Source: Microbacterium capsulatum
Lineage (GTDB): Bacteria; Actinomycetota; Actinomycetes; Actinomycetales; Microbacteriaceae
Reading direction: 5' to 3'
Assembly: GCF_030865425.1 (NCBI RefSeq)
Contig: NZ_JAVFCB010000007.1
Location: 181,674-245,673, forward strand
DNA length: 64,000 nt
The notes below the pieces were generated by a model that had not been told where the DNA came from, did no database searches, and was given only the letters and a program-made list of their open reading frames with translations. Below, piece after piece: positions 46,055 to 55,145 of the stretch (positions are counted from its first letter, which is position 1; every line of letters begins with the position of its first letter). The position numbers and the translations under genes are program-made.

Positions 46055-46153
46055 CGCTCCCGGCGCGGTTCGCTCGCGCGATAGTGTCGGCACGGAGCGG
46101 ATCCGCCCGACGGCGGGCCGTTCGGAGCGTCGGCGAAGAGAAGGAGTGACGGC

Positions 46154-47455
46154 ATGTCGCCGCTGGTGCTGGTCGGGCTCGTCGCCGTGCTGCTGTGGTC
46201 GCTCGTGGCGCACCGGTTCGAGCGCTGGGGCGTGGCGGGGCCGGCAGCGCTCCTCGTGCTGGGCGCAGCCGCCATCGCCGGGAACATCCCGGCCTTCGCG
46301 AGCGCGATCGACACCGAGGCGAGCGAGAAGGTCGTCGAGGTGATCCTGGCGATCATCCTGTTCGTCGACGCGACCGAGGTGCGCGGCGGCGGGATCTTCG
46401 GCGGCGAGGGTCGGGTGACGCTGCGGCTCGTGCTCATCGCGCTGCCGCTGTCGCTGATCCTCGCCGTGGTCGTCGCGGTGTGGATGATCCCGGAGTCGAT
46501 CGTGGTGATCCTCGCGCTCGTCTGCGTGATCATGCCCACCGACTTCGCGCCGGCCGCGCGGATCCTGCGGCTCGCGCACGTGCCGCCGCGGGTGCGGCAG
46601 ATCCTGAATGTGGAGAGCGGCTACAACGACGGCCTCATCTCGCCCATCTTCGCGATGTCGCTGGCGATCTCGGTCGCCCTCACCGAGCTCGTCCGCGCAC
46701 ACCCGTCCGAGCAGGAGAAGATCCTCACCGACGGCCTCGAGAAGATCGCCGACGCGTTCGTGACCGCGGTGCCCGCCTCGGTCGTGGCGATCGCGGTCGG
46801 CATCGTGCTGGGCTTCGTGTTCGGCTGGGCGGTGCGGGTGCTGCACCGGCGCGGCTTCGCGAACGACGCCGGCATCCGGTTCGTGATGCTGCTGCTGCCG
46901 CTGGTCGCGTTCGGCGCCGCCGTCGAGATCCCCGCGGTGCACGCGAACGGCTTCGTGGCGGCCTTCGTCGCCGGGCTCGTCTACCGGATCGCACGGACCA
47001 AGGGCATCCCCGACCGGGCGATCCCGCACGACGAGCTGCTCCTCGTCGACGAGATCGGCGTGCTCACCACGAACTTCGTCTGGTTCATGCTGGGCGGCAC
47101 GACCCTGGTCGCCTTCGTCACGGGCGTCGACCCGCTCGTGATCGTGCTCGCGCTGCTCGCGCTCACCGTGCTGCGGATCGGGCCGGTGTACCTGTCGCTG
47201 ATGGGCAGCTCGATCGCCCCGCGCGACCGCCTGCTGATCGGCGCGCTCGGCCCGCGCGGCACGGCGTCGATCGTGTTCGGCCTGCTCGCCTACAACGCGC
47301 TGCCGACGGACAGCCCCGAAGCCGACTTCGTGCTCGACGTCATGGTGGTCACGGTCGTCGGCAGCGTGCTGCTGCACGGCGTGCTCGCGCCCCTCGTGCT
47401 GCGCCGGATGGACCGAGCCGGTTCGCTCTCGGGCAAGGCCCTCACGGCCGAGTGA
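46154..47455 (+). CDS. Cation:proton antiporter, CPA1-like
   Basis: 433 aa with about twelve helices. The central region contains A-L-V-C-V-I-M-P-T-D-F-A-P-A, where D is the ion-binding residue; it is followed by E-S-G-Y-N-D-G-L (the second conserved acidic helix, usual E-S-x-x-N-D). G-P-R-G-T-A-S-I-V-F is the late conserved helix. These mark Na+(K+)/H+ antiporters of the CPA1 family. Here the first motif has T-D rather than the more frequent paired acids. Start ATG 46154 with AAGGAG. It converges with a gap of 4 nt on a DUF1579-like gene. Confidence 0.9.
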   Translation: MSPLVLVGLVAVLLWSLVAHRFERWGVAGPAALLVLGAAAIAGNIPAFASAIDTEASEKVVEVILAIILFVDATEVRGGGIFGGEGRVTLRLVLIALPLSLILAVVVAVWMIPESIVVILALVCVIMPTDFAPAARILRLAHVPPRVRQILNVESGYNDGLISPIFAMSLAISVALTELVRAHPSEQEKILTDGLEKIADAFVTAVPASVVAIAVGIVLGFVFGWAVRVLHRRGFANDAGIRFVMLLLPLVAFGAAVEIPAVHANGFVAAFVAGLVYRIARTKGIPDRAIPHDELLLVDEIGVLTTNFVWFMLGGTTLVAFVTGVDPLVIVLALLALTVLRIGPVYLSLMGSSIAPRDRLLIGALGPRGTASIVFGLLAYNALPTDSPEADFVLDVMVVTVVGSVLLHGVLAPLVLRRMDRAGSLSGKALTAE

Positions 47456-47459
47456 GCCG

Positions 47460-47885
47460 TCAGGATCCGCTGCGGGTGTACGTGCCTCGCACGAGCGGGA
47501 TCGGATCCGCGTCCGCCGGCACCGCGGTGTCGAGTTCGAGCGCGAGCCCGTCGCCGTCGGCGCGCAGGCGCATGACCGTGCGGCCGCGCTCCGAGCGGCG
47601 GTCGAGGACGAGCGCGTCGTCCTCCCAGAGGGCGGTGCCGGGGGCGGCCGGGGTGAAGCCGTAGGTGTCGAACCACCAGAACCCGGTGCCGGCGATCACA
47701 CCGTGCGCGACGAGCGGGTCCGCGCCCTCGCGCTGCTCCACGTAGTCCAGGAGGATCCCGTCCGGGCCGGGTTCGACGGTGAGGGCGCCGCGGGCGGATC
47801 CGGCCTCGGTCCATCCGGTCGCGAACAGCTCCTCCGTCCCCGTCCAGTCGCCGAGCAGTGCGATGAGACGTCGATCCGGAGCCAT
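47460..47885 (-). CDS. DUF1579-like small protein
   Basis: 141 aa. L-L-G-D-W-T-G-T-E-E-L-F near the start, repeated beta-strand segments and G-T-Y-T-R at the end fit a lipocalin-like beta barrel of the DUF1579 or heme/fatty-acid-binding type. No catalytic residues are evident. It is cytoplasmic (no signal). ATG 47885. Divergent from the MFS gene with a 156-nt gap. Confidence 0.75.
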   Translation of the reverse strand: MAPDRRLIALLGDWTGTEELFATGWTEAGSARGALTVEPGPDGILLDYVEQREGADPLVAHGVIAGTGFWWFDTYGFTPAAPGTALWEDDALVLDRRSERGRTVMRLRADGDGLALELDTAVPADADPIPLVRGTYTRSGS

Positions 47886-48041
47886 GCTCCGAGCCTAGAG
47901 GCGGACAGCCGGGGGGAGGCGGCGTCCGGCGTGGCGATTGCACATCCGCCGGGGAGGGCGTACGAACGAAACACGACGTCTCGCAGCCGACGGACCTCGT
48001 CCTGCGGGAGCCGTGCATCTCGACGGAGAGAGGACACGATC

Positions 48042-49532
48042 ATGAGTGAATTCGCTTCGGCTGCCGAGGAGCCGTCGATCTACGGCGAGGAGGACGCCGG
48101 CGACGGCAAGCGCATCGTCCAGATCGCGTCCGTCGCCGCGTTGGGCGGTCTTCTCTTCGGCTACGACAGCGCCGTGATCAACGGCGCTGTGGCGTCGATC
48201 AAGACCGCGTTCGGCGTCAACGACGCCCTGCTCGGCTTCGCCGTCGCCTCGGCGCTGCTGGGCGCGGCCGTCGGCGCGATGACGGCGGGGCGCCTCGCCG
48301 ACCGGATCGGCCGCGTGCGGGTCATGCAGATCGCCGCCGTGCTGTTCCTGATCAGCGCCCTCGTCACCGGGCTCGCGCCGGAGCTCTGGACCCTCGTCGT
48401 CTTCCGCGTCGTCGGCGGTGTCGCGATCGGCATGGCCTCGGTGATCGCCCCCGCGTACATCGCGGAGACCTCGCCCGCCCGGATCCGCGGACGGCTCGGC
48501 TCGCTGCAGCAGATGGCGATCGTCACCGGCATCTTCCTGTCTCTGCTCGTCGACTGGCTGTTCGCGACCGCGGCGGGCGGGGCGGACAGGGCGTTCTGGT
48601 TCGGGCTGCCGGCCTGGCGGTGGATGTTCCTGGCGATGGCGGTGCCGTCGATCCTGTACGGCGTGCTGTCGGCGACCATCCCGGAGTCGCCGCGGTACCT
48701 CATCGCGCGGCACCGGATCCCGGAGGCCCGCACCGTGCTCACGATCCTGCTCGGCGAGAAGAACCTCGATCTCACGATCACCCGGATCCACGAGAGCATC
48801 GACTTCGAGACGAAGCCGACCTGGCGCGACATGCGCAGGCCCGAGGGCGGCGTCTACGCGATCGTCTGGGTCGGCCTGCTGCTGTCGGTCTTCCAGCAGG
48901 GCGTCGGCATCAACGTGATCTTCTACTACTCCAACATCCTCTGGGAGGCGGTCGGGTTCCAGGAGAGCGCCTCGTTCGGGATCAGCGTGTTCACCTCGGT
49001 CGTGAACATCCTCACGACGATCGCCGCGATCCTGCTCGTCGACCGCGTCGGGCGCAAGCCGCTGCTGATGGTCGGGTCCTCCGGCATGATCGTCACGCTC
49101 GCCACCATGGCGGTCTGCTTCGGCACGGCCCCGCTGAACGCGCACGGCGATCCGCATCTCGTGGGGGCGGCGGGGCCGATCGCCCTCGTCGCGGCGAACC
49201 TGTTCGTCGTCTTCTTCGGCATGAGCTGGGGGCCCGTCGTCTGGGTGCTGCTCGGCGAGATGTTCCCGAACCGCTTCCGCGCCGCGGCGCTCTCTCTCGC
49301 CGCCGCCGGGCAGTGGGCGGCGAACTGGGTGATCACGGTGACGTTCCCGCCGCTGAAGAGCCTGTCGCTCGGCCTGGCGTACAGCCTCTACGCCGCGTTC
49401 GCGCTGCTGTCACTGCTGTTCGTGGCGAAGTTCGTGAAGGAGACGAAGGGCATGTCGCTCGAGGAGATGGACGCTGCGACCGGCGTCATCCCGCGGCCCG
49501 CGGAAGGATCCGCTGCGGCGACCGCCGAGTGA
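48042..49532 (+). CDS. MFS sugar:proton symporter, sugar porter family
   Basis: 496 aa with 12 helices. Sugar porter signatures: G-G-L-L-F-G-Y-D-S-A-V-I-N-G in helix 1, G-R-L-A-D-R-I-G-R-V-R, P-E-S-P-R-Y-L after helix 6, the Q-Q-x-x-G-I-N motif (Q-Q-G-V-G-I-N), D-R-V-G-R-K-P and E-T-K-G at the C-terminus. These all match the XylE/GlcP/IolT group. Substrate may be glucose, xylose or myo-inositol; sequence alone does not decide. Start ATG 48042 with AGAGAGG. A bidirectional terminator follows. Confidence 0.93.
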   Translation: MSEFASAAEEPSIYGEEDAGDGKRIVQIASVAALGGLLFGYDSAVINGAVASIKTAFGVNDALLGFAVASALLGAAVGAMTAGRLADRIGRVRVMQIAAVLFLISALVTGLAPELWTLVVFRVVGGVAIGMASVIAPAYIAETSPARIRGRLGSLQQMAIVTGIFLSLLVDWLFATAAGGADRAFWFGLPAWRWMFLAMAVPSILYGVLSATIPESPRYLIARHRIPEARTVLTILLGEKNLDLTITRIHESIDFETKPTWRDMRRPEGGVYAIVWVGLLLSVFQQGVGINVIFYYSNILWEAVGFQESASFGISVFTSVVNILTTIAAILLVDRVGRKPLLMVGSSGMIVTLATMAVCFGTAPLNAHGDPHLVGAAGPIALVAANLFVVFFGMSWGPVVWVLLGEMFPNRFRAAALSLAAAGQWAANWVITVTFPPLKSLSLGLAYSLYAAFALLSLLFVAKFVKETKGMSLEEMDAATGVIPRPAEGSAAATAE

Positions 49533-49550
49533 ATCGCGCTTCACACGAGA

Positions 49551-49585
49551 ACGGATCCGGACCCCGTTCGCGGGTCCGGATCCGT
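49551..49585. terminator. Bidirectional terminator between convergent sugar porter and NCS1 genes
   Basis: Perfect 14-bp stem ACGGATCCGGACCC / GGGTCCGGATCCGT with a 7-nt loop, 18 nt after the sugar porter stop and 12 nt after the permease stop on the other strand. Confidence 0.85.
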
Positions 49586-49597
49586 CTTCGTGCCCGG

Positions 49598-51070
49598 TCA
49601 GGCCGCGGGAGCGGCGGGGACGTTCGACATGCTCATGTCGGCGGCCGTCTGCCGGCCGCGGGAGAGCAGCAGGTACAGGCCCATGGCGATCGCGGCGCCG
49701 ATGAACCACGAGAACGGTGCGAGCATGCCCAGCTGGGGCACGAGCGCGACGACGGCCGCGACCGCCGCCGACGGGATGAACGCGTACACGGCCGTGGGGT
49801 TGATGCCCTTGCGGTACAGGTACTGGCTGCCCGGGACGCTGCGGTACAGGTCGGGGACGTTGACCTTGCCGTGCTGGAGCAGGTAGTAGTCGGACATGAT
49901 GATCGCGTACAGCGGGCCGAGGAACGCCGCGAGCCCGCCGAGGAAGTAGTTCACCGCGACGGGGTTGGCGTACACGTTCCACGGCAGGATCAGCACGGAC
50001 AGGATCGCCGTGATGATGCCGCCGCGGCGGAACGAGACGTGCTTCGGCGCCGCGTTCGCGAAGTCGTAGGCCGGCGACACGAAGTTCGCGACGACGTTGA
50101 TGCCGATCGTCGCCACCACGAACGTGATCGCGCCGATCAGGATCGCGACGGTGCTGTCGATCTTCGCCACGAGCTCGACCGGGTCGAAGATGTACTTCCC
50201 GAAGATCGCGAGGCTGCCGCCGGTGACGACGACCGACACGATCGAGAACGCGATGAAGTTGACCGACAGGCCCCAGAAGTTCGCGAGCCGCACGGCGCGC
50301 TTGTTCGGGGCGAACCGGGAGAAGTCGCAGTAGTTCAGCATCAGGGTCGAGAAGTAGGCCACGGTCAGCGAGATCGACGCGAAGAAGCCGTAGACCATGC
50401 CGCCGAAGTCGGCCTGCTTGCCGGCGAAGTCGAACGCGATGTTGCCGCCGGACTTGACCAGCACCCACACGGCCAGGCCGAGCATGACGACCCAGATCGC
50501 GGGGCCGGCGAAGTCGACCAGCTTGCGCACGGCGTTCATGCCGCCGCTGAACAGGCCGAGCTGCAGGGCCGCGAGGGCGAGGAATGCGATCCAGCCCAGC
50601 GGCGACAGTCCGAGGAAGCCGCCGTGGGTCATCGGCGCGAGCTGCGGCCATACCCGCAGCAGCAGCACGATGAGGGCGACCGAGGCGAGCCAGGTCTGGA
50701 TGCCGTACCAGAACACGGCGATGATGGCTCGGACGAGGGCGGGGATGTTCGCGCCGAAGACGCCGAAGCTGGCCCGGGCGAGCACGGGGTAGGGGACGCC
50801 GGTGCGCTGGCCCGCATAGCCCATCCAGTTGATCGCGACGTTGACGAGCGCGATGCCGATGATGAGCGCGACGAGCACCTGCCATCCGACGAGGCCGAAG
50901 GCGAACAGGCCTGCGGCGAAGGTGTAGCCGCCGATCGAGTGGACGTCGCTCATCCACATCGCGAACAGGCTGTAGGTCTTCCAGTTGCGGTCTTTCGCCG
51001 GTGCCAGGTCCTCGTTGAGGAGGAAGGGACTGGTATCCGTGGGCAACTCGGCGTGTGTCGTCTCTGACAT
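49598..51070 (-). CDS. NCS1 family nucleobase/hydantoin permease
   Basis: 490 aa with about twelve helices. Early motif N-E-D-L-A-P-A-K-D-R-N-W and W-M-S-D-V-H-S-I-G-G-Y-T-F-A are characteristic of NCS1 symporters (allantoin, hydantoin, uracil permeases; Mhp1 type). The Y-C-D-F-S-R segment and the C-terminal I-M-S-D-Y-Y-L-L are further family marks. It imports a nucleobase-type nitrogen compound with Na+ or H+. GGAGGAAAC precedes ATG 51070. A perfect TetR-like palindrome lies about 100 nt upstream. No catabolic enzyme for hydantoin or pyrimidines is adjacent. Confidence 0.92.
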   Translation of the reverse strand: MSETTHAELPTDTSPFLLNEDLAPAKDRNWKTYSLFAMWMSDVHSIGGYTFAAGLFAFGLVGWQVLVALIIGIALVNVAINWMGYAGQRTGVPYPVLARASFGVFGANIPALVRAIIAVFWYGIQTWLASVALIVLLLRVWPQLAPMTHGGFLGLSPLGWIAFLALAALQLGLFSGGMNAVRKLVDFAGPAIWVVMLGLAVWVLVKSGGNIAFDFAGKQADFGGMVYGFFASISLTVAYFSTLMLNYCDFSRFAPNKRAVRLANFWGLSVNFIAFSIVSVVVTGGSLAIFGKYIFDPVELVAKIDSTVAILIGAITFVVATIGINVVANFVSPAYDFANAAPKHVSFRRGGIITAILSVLILPWNVYANPVAVNYFLGGLAAFLGPLYAIIMSDYYLLQHGKVNVPDLYRSVPGSQYLYRKGINPTAVYAFIPSAAVAAVVALVPQLGMLAPFSWFIGAAIAMGLYLLLSRGRQTAADMSMSNVPAAPAA

Positions 51071-51171
51071 GTTTCCTCCACATTATGAAAGTTCGATCTC
51101 TCACTGCGGGATCTTTCAGCTAAGGGTCCCACCGGCGCGATTCGCGGTCAAGAAGTCGCCGAGGAATTGTT

Positions 51172-51183
51172 GACCGATCGGTC
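51172..51183. promoter_or_regulatory. Perfect palindrome GACCGATCGGTC, TetR-type operator candidate
   Basis: GACCGATCGGTC is a perfect 12-bp palindrome preceded by TT, in the upstream region of the NCS1 permease. TetR family proteins often bind ACCGATCGGT-type sites. The cognate regulator is not known. Confidence 0.4.
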
Positions 51184-51232
51184 GGGATCCCACGGCGAGG
51201 ACGGTCCGACGCCCGCGGCGACTGCTTCGGGC

Positions 51233-52870
51233 TCATTCCCCCGCGTGCCGGGCGACGATCGCGGCGGCCGCACGGGTCGGTGCGGCGCCGTAGAGGAACC
51301 CCCGGACCGGACCGATCCGTGACCCGGAGAACGCGTCGGCGACCCCTGTCGGCGCGTGCCGGGTCAGCACGGATCCCTGCAGCGCGAGCGCGAGCGCTTC
51401 GGTGAGCCGACGGGCACCGGACTGGGCCTCGGCGGAGGACGGATCCTGGATCGCCTCGCGCACGAGGTCCTCCGTGGCCGCGATGTGGGCATCGAGCCGG
51501 GCGTCCGCGCCGGACGCGAGGCGCACCTCGGCGAGGAACGCCTCGACCGTCTCCGGCTCACGGGCGATGGCGCGCAGCACGTCGAGTGCGATGACGTTGC
51601 CGGACCCCTCCCACACCGCCATCACCGGCTGCTCGCGGTAGCGCCGGGCGAGCGGGAACGCCTCGGTGTAGCCGTTGCCGCCCAGGCACTCCAGCGCCTC
51701 GGCGGCGTGGCCGGGGCCGCGCTTGCAGATCCCGTACTTCAGCACCGCGGTCGCGAGGCGCCGGAACGGCTCGTCCTGGGCGGGCGCGTCGGCCTCGTAC
51801 GCGGCCGCGACCCGCAGCGACGACGCGATCGCGGCCTCCGTCTCGACCGCCAGATCCGCCAGCACCTGCGTCATCGCGGGCTGCTCGGCGAGCAGGGCGC
51901 CGAACGCGGAGCGGTGCTGCGCGTGCCAGATCGCCTCCGCGGTCGCCTGCCGCATGCCCGCCGCGGTGCCCAGCATGCAGTCCAGCCGGGTCTGGTTCAC
52001 CATCTCGATGATGGTGCGCACGCCGCGGCCCTCCTCGCCGATGAGCCATCCGACCGTTCCCTCGAGCTCGACCTCGCTCGACGCGTTCGCGCGGTTGCCG
52101 AGCTTGTCCTTGAGACGCTGGATGAGGAACGGGTTGCGGGATCCGTCCGGCAGCACGCGCGGCACGAGGAAGCAGCCGAGCCCCGCGGGAGTCCGGGCCA
52201 GCACGAGGAAACCGTCCGACATCGGCGCCGAGCAGAACCACTTGTGCCCGGTGAGGATCCAGGATCCGTCTCCCGCCGGGGCGGCGGACGTGCGGTTCGC
52301 GCGCACGTCGGATCCGCCCTGCTTCTCGGTCATCGCCATGCCGAACAGGGCCGACGCCTTGCCGGGGGCGAGGGCGGGGGAGTAGTCGCGGGAGAGCAGG
52401 CGGGGGATCCACTCGTCCTGCAGTGCGGACGGCGCGGACTGCTGCAGCGCCGGCACCACCGCGTGCGTCATCGACACCGGGCAGGCGTGCCCCGGCTCGA
52501 CCTGCGCGAAGAGCAGGAACTGCGCCGCGCGGGCGACCTGCGCCCCGGGCCGCGGATCGGCCCACGCCGCCGTGTGCGCTCCGGCCGCGACGGCCGCCCC
52601 GATGATGCGGTGGTACGCCGGATGGTACTCGACCTCGTCGATCCGCCGGCCCCAGCGATCGAACGTCACGAGTTCGGGTTCGTGCACGTTCGCGAGCTCC
52701 GCGTCGCGCTGGAACCCGGCGGATCCGACGAGGCGTCCGGTCGCGGTCAGCGCGGTCTCGGCCCCGTCGGCGCCGTACCGGCGGACGCCCTCGACGAGCG
52801 GGAGGTTCAGGGCGTACTCGTCGACGTCCTCGCGCGGCGGCGCCTGGTTCGTCACGGTGTGCGTCGCCAT
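51233..52870 (-). CDS. AidB-like acyl-CoA dehydrogenase
   Basis: 545 aa, the length of AidB-type proteins and longer than standard acyl-CoA dehydrogenases. N-terminal R-E-D-V-D-E-Y-A-L-N-L-P, then M-A-M-T-E-K-Q-G-G-S-D-V-R-A-N (FAD-binding), G-H-K-W-F-C-S-A-P-M and G-R-G-V-R-T-I-I-E-M-V. The helical domain carries C-L-G-G-N-G-Y-T-E and W-E-G-S-G-N-V near the C-terminus, as in AidB. E. coli AidB is an FAD protein of the alkylation response that binds DNA; the natural reaction is uncertain. It is followed upstream by a TetR gene on the same strand. Confidence 0.9.
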   Translation of the reverse strand: MATHTVTNQAPPREDVDEYALNLPLVEGVRRYGADGAETALTATGRLVGSAGFQRDAELANVHEPELVTFDRWGRRIDEVEYHPAYHRIIGAAVAAGAHTAAWADPRPGAQVARAAQFLLFAQVEPGHACPVSMTHAVVPALQQSAPSALQDEWIPRLLSRDYSPALAPGKASALFGMAMTEKQGGSDVRANRTSAAPAGDGSWILTGHKWFCSAPMSDGFLVLARTPAGLGCFLVPRVLPDGSRNPFLIQRLKDKLGNRANASSEVELEGTVGWLIGEEGRGVRTIIEMVNQTRLDCMLGTAAGMRQATAEAIWHAQHRSAFGALLAEQPAMTQVLADLAVETEAAIASSLRVAAAYEADAPAQDEPFRRLATAVLKYGICKRGPGHAAEALECLGGNGYTEAFPLARRYREQPVMAVWEGSGNVIALDVLRAIAREPETVEAFLAEVRLASGADARLDAHIAATEDLVREAIQDPSSAEAQSGARRLTEALALALQGSVLTRHAPTGVADAFSGSRIGPVRGFLYGAAPTRAAAAIVARHAGE

Positions 52871-52927
52871 GCGGATCCCCTTCGATCGATGGGTCCGACG
52901 CTACGCCCGATCGAGGTCCGCGCGGGC

Positions 52928-53596
52928 TCAGGCCGTGAGGACCCCGAGGATCAGCACGGCGATCACGCGTTCGAGCGAGCCCTGGAATCCGTCCGGGAGG
53001 AAGACCAGAGTCGGGTCGAGTTCGTACGTCTCCTGCACGGCCTTCGGCGGGTGGGCGTGCGTCCAGTACGCGCCGACGGCGATGAGGATCGCGCGGGCGG
53101 CCTCGGCCGCCTGCGGGCCGGTCAGCTCAGGGATGACCTGGTGCAGCACATCCGCGAAGCCGGCGAGGGAGGCGTAGCCGGCGCGCTTGTACCGGGTGAC
53201 CGTCTCGGCGGTCACGTTGTGCTCGAGGACGCCGGCCTGAGCGCTGACGAGTTCGCACAGCATCTCGTGCCGGGCGATGGCGGCGGCGGCGGTCGTGGCG
53301 GCGCTCGAGACCCGCTGTCGCAGGTCGTCGCCGGGGTCGACGGCGGCGGGCAGCTCGGTGCGGATCTCGACGAAGAGGTCGTGGGCGAGCTGGTCCAGGA
53401 GGTCGAGCAGGATCGCCTCGCGTGATTCGAAGTAGCGCAGCACGTTCGACTTCGCCAGGCCCACGCGACGGCTGAGCTCGTTGAGACTGATGTCCGCGAC
53501 GGGCGTCTCGGCGAGCATGGTCGCCGTCGTCTCGAGGATCGCCCGGCGTCGGATCTCCCGCTGCTCCTCGCTGCGCGCGCGCTGGAAGGTGGTCAC
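52928..53596 (-). CDS. TetR/AcrR transcriptional regulator
   Basis: 222 aa from GTG 53596. The HTH is I-S-L-N-E-L-S-R-R-V-G-L-A-K-S-N-V-L-R-Y-F-E-S-R-E-A-I, as in the TetR group with a YvdT-like C-terminal domain. It faces a divergent short-chain dehydrogenase promoter that carries a palindrome and two direct repeats overlapping -35 and -10, so it very probably represses that gene. The inducer is unknown. It may also affect the AidB-like gene downstream, 57 nt away on the same strand. Confidence 0.9.
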   Translation of the reverse strand: MTTFQRARSEEQREIRRRAILETTATMLAETPVADISLNELSRRVGLAKSNVLRYFESREAILLDLLDQLAHDLFVEIRTELPAAVDPGDDLRQRVSSAATTAAAAIARHEMLCELVSAQAGVLEHNVTAETVTRYKRAGYASLAGFADVLHQVIPELTGPQAAEAARAILIAVGAYWTHAHPPKAVQETYELDPTLVFLPDGFQGSLERVIAVLILGVLTA

Positions 53597-53619
53597 CCTC
53601 CGATTCTACAGACCGACAG

Positions 53620-53665
53620 TCTCTTGACAAGAGACCAACGGTTCATTACCGTAGAGACCAACGGT
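53620..53665 (+). promoter_or_regulatory. SDR promoter with overlapping operators
   Basis: -35 TTGACA (53624-53629), a 17-nt spacer and -10 TACCGT (53647-53652). The palindrome CTCTTGACAAGAG covers -35. The 12-bp direct repeat GAGACCAACGGT lies at 53631-53642 and 53654-53665, 23 bp apart, and flanks -10. This is a strong candidate for control by the divergent TetR. Confidence 0.7.
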
Positions 53666-53710
53666 CCGATAAATGGTCGGCCCGGGTCTCGGCAGAGGGA
53701 AGAAGGCATC

Positions 53711-54547
53711 ATGACCTCCAAGGTCGCACTGGTCACGGGCGCATCGTCGGGCATCGGCGAGTCCGCCGCACGGCACCTGCGGGACGCGGGCTTCACCGTG
53801 TACGCGGCCGCGCGGCGCGTCGACCGCATGGCCGCGCTGCAGGCGGTCGGCGTCCGTGCGATCGCCCTCGACGTCACCGAGGACGCGTCCGCGCAGGCCG
53901 CCGTCGCGCAGATCTTCGCGGAGGAGGGGCGGATCGATCTCCTCGTCAACAACGCGGGGTACGGATCCTACGGCGCCCTCGAGGATGTCCCGCTCGCCGA
54001 GGCGCAGGCCCAGCTCGACGTGAACGTCCTCGGGCTCGCCCGGATGGCGCAGCTGGTCCTGCCGCACATGCGCGCCCGACGCAGCGGCACCATCATGAAC
54101 GTCGCCTCGATGGGCGGGAACTTCACGACCCCGCTCGGCGCCTGGTACCACGCGAGCAAGTACGCGGTCGAGGCGATCAGCGACGCGATGCGGATGGAGC
54201 TCGCGCCCTTCGGCATCGACGTGGTCGTGATCGAACCCGGATCGATCCGCACCGAGTGGGGCGCGATCGCCGCGGAGAAGGTCCGCGAGACGTCCGGCCA
54301 GGGGGTCTACCGGAGCCAGGGCGAGGCCGTCGCGGTCACGCTCGGCAGCAGCTCGCAGCCGGACACGCGGATGGCGTCCTCGCCGGACGTCGTGGCCCGC
54401 GCGATCACCCGGGCCGCCACCGCCCGCCGCCCGCGCACCCGCTACCGCATCGGATTCGGCGCGAAGCCTCTGGTGTTCGCCCGTGCGATCCTCCCCGACC
54501 GCGCCTTCGACGCCGTCATCAAGCGCGCCACCGGCGTGAGGAGCTGA
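53711..54547 (+). CDS. Short-chain dehydrogenase/reductase
   Basis: 278 aa, classical SDR. Cofactor motif T-G-A-S-S-G-I-G, N-N-A-G, and active-site S-x(n)-Y-H-A-S-K with N-V-A-S-M and Y in W-Y-H-A-S-K. A basic residue after the second beta strand (A-A-R-R-V-D-R) suggests NADP(H). Substrate unknown; the long C-terminus (about residues 180-278) resembles the fabG-like group with lipidic or xenobiotic substrates. ATG 53711 has AGAAGG. Controlled probably by the divergent TetR. Confidence 0.92.
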   Translation: MTSKVALVTGASSGIGESAARHLRDAGFTVYAAARRVDRMAALQAVGVRAIALDVTEDASAQAAVAQIFAEEGRIDLLVNNAGYGSYGALEDVPLAEAQAQLDVNVLGLARMAQLVLPHMRARRSGTIMNVASMGGNFTTPLGAWYHASKYAVEAISDAMRMELAPFGIDVVVIEPGSIRTEWGAIAAEKVRETSGQGVYRSQGEAVAVTLGSSSQPDTRMASSPDVVARAITRAATARRPRTRYRIGFGAKPLVFARAILPDRAFDAVIKRATGVRS

Positions 54548-54642
54548 CCCCGTCCGCCCTGCCGCGAGCCTTTCGTGTCGGCGCGCCGGGATCTGGCGCC
54601 GGCGGGCGACCCGCGGAAGAATCGGTGCCGAGACGAAGGAGC

Positions 54643-55008
54643 ATGGTGGGCGAGCACAACCCCGACGTGGACGCGTGGTTCGAGCGCTACGACAATCCGC
54701 AGAAGCCGCTCGTGATGGCGGTGCGTGACGCGATCCTCGCCGTCGACGACCGCGTCACCGAGTGTGTCAAGTGGCAGGCCCCGACCTTCGTCTTCCAGGG
54801 CAACATCGCCTCGTTCTTCCCGAAGGCGCGCAACCACGTGTCGCTGATGTTCCATGCCGGCGCGGCGCTGGACGACGGATCCGGGTTCCTGGAGGGCGAC
54901 GGCGCGACCGCGCGGTCCGCGAAGTTCGTCTCGGAGGCCGACCTCGCCGCGAAGCTCCCTGCGCTGCAGGCCGTGGTGCGCGCCTGGATCGCGTCGAAGG
55001 GCGGCTGA
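54643..55008 (+). CDS. DUF1801 (YdhG-like) protein
   Basis: 121 aa. D-V-D-A-W-F-E-R-Y, M-A-V-R-D-A-I-L-A-V, C-V-K-W-Q-A-P-T-F-V and the C-terminal A-V-V-R-A-W-I-A-S-K fit the DUF1801/frataxin-like YdhG family. Its function is not established; a metal or small-molecule role has been suggested for relatives. ATG 54643 with GAAGGAG; GTG 54646 is also possible. Confidence 0.85.
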   Translation: MVGEHNPDVDAWFERYDNPQKPLVMAVRDAILAVDDRVTECVKWQAPTFVFQGNIASFFPKARNHVSLMFHAGAALDDGSGFLEGDGATARSAKFVSEADLAAKLPALQAVVRAWIASKGG

Positions 55009-55145
55009 CCCGGTCCTGATGCCGGCTCGCACCGACGTGACATCCCGCGTCGTCTATCCGGTCGGGGTCCAGTCCCGCCGCAGGATCGCGATCGCGGCAC
55101 GCAGGGACGCCGACACGCGCCGCGGGACGGGTGCGCGTTTCGGGC

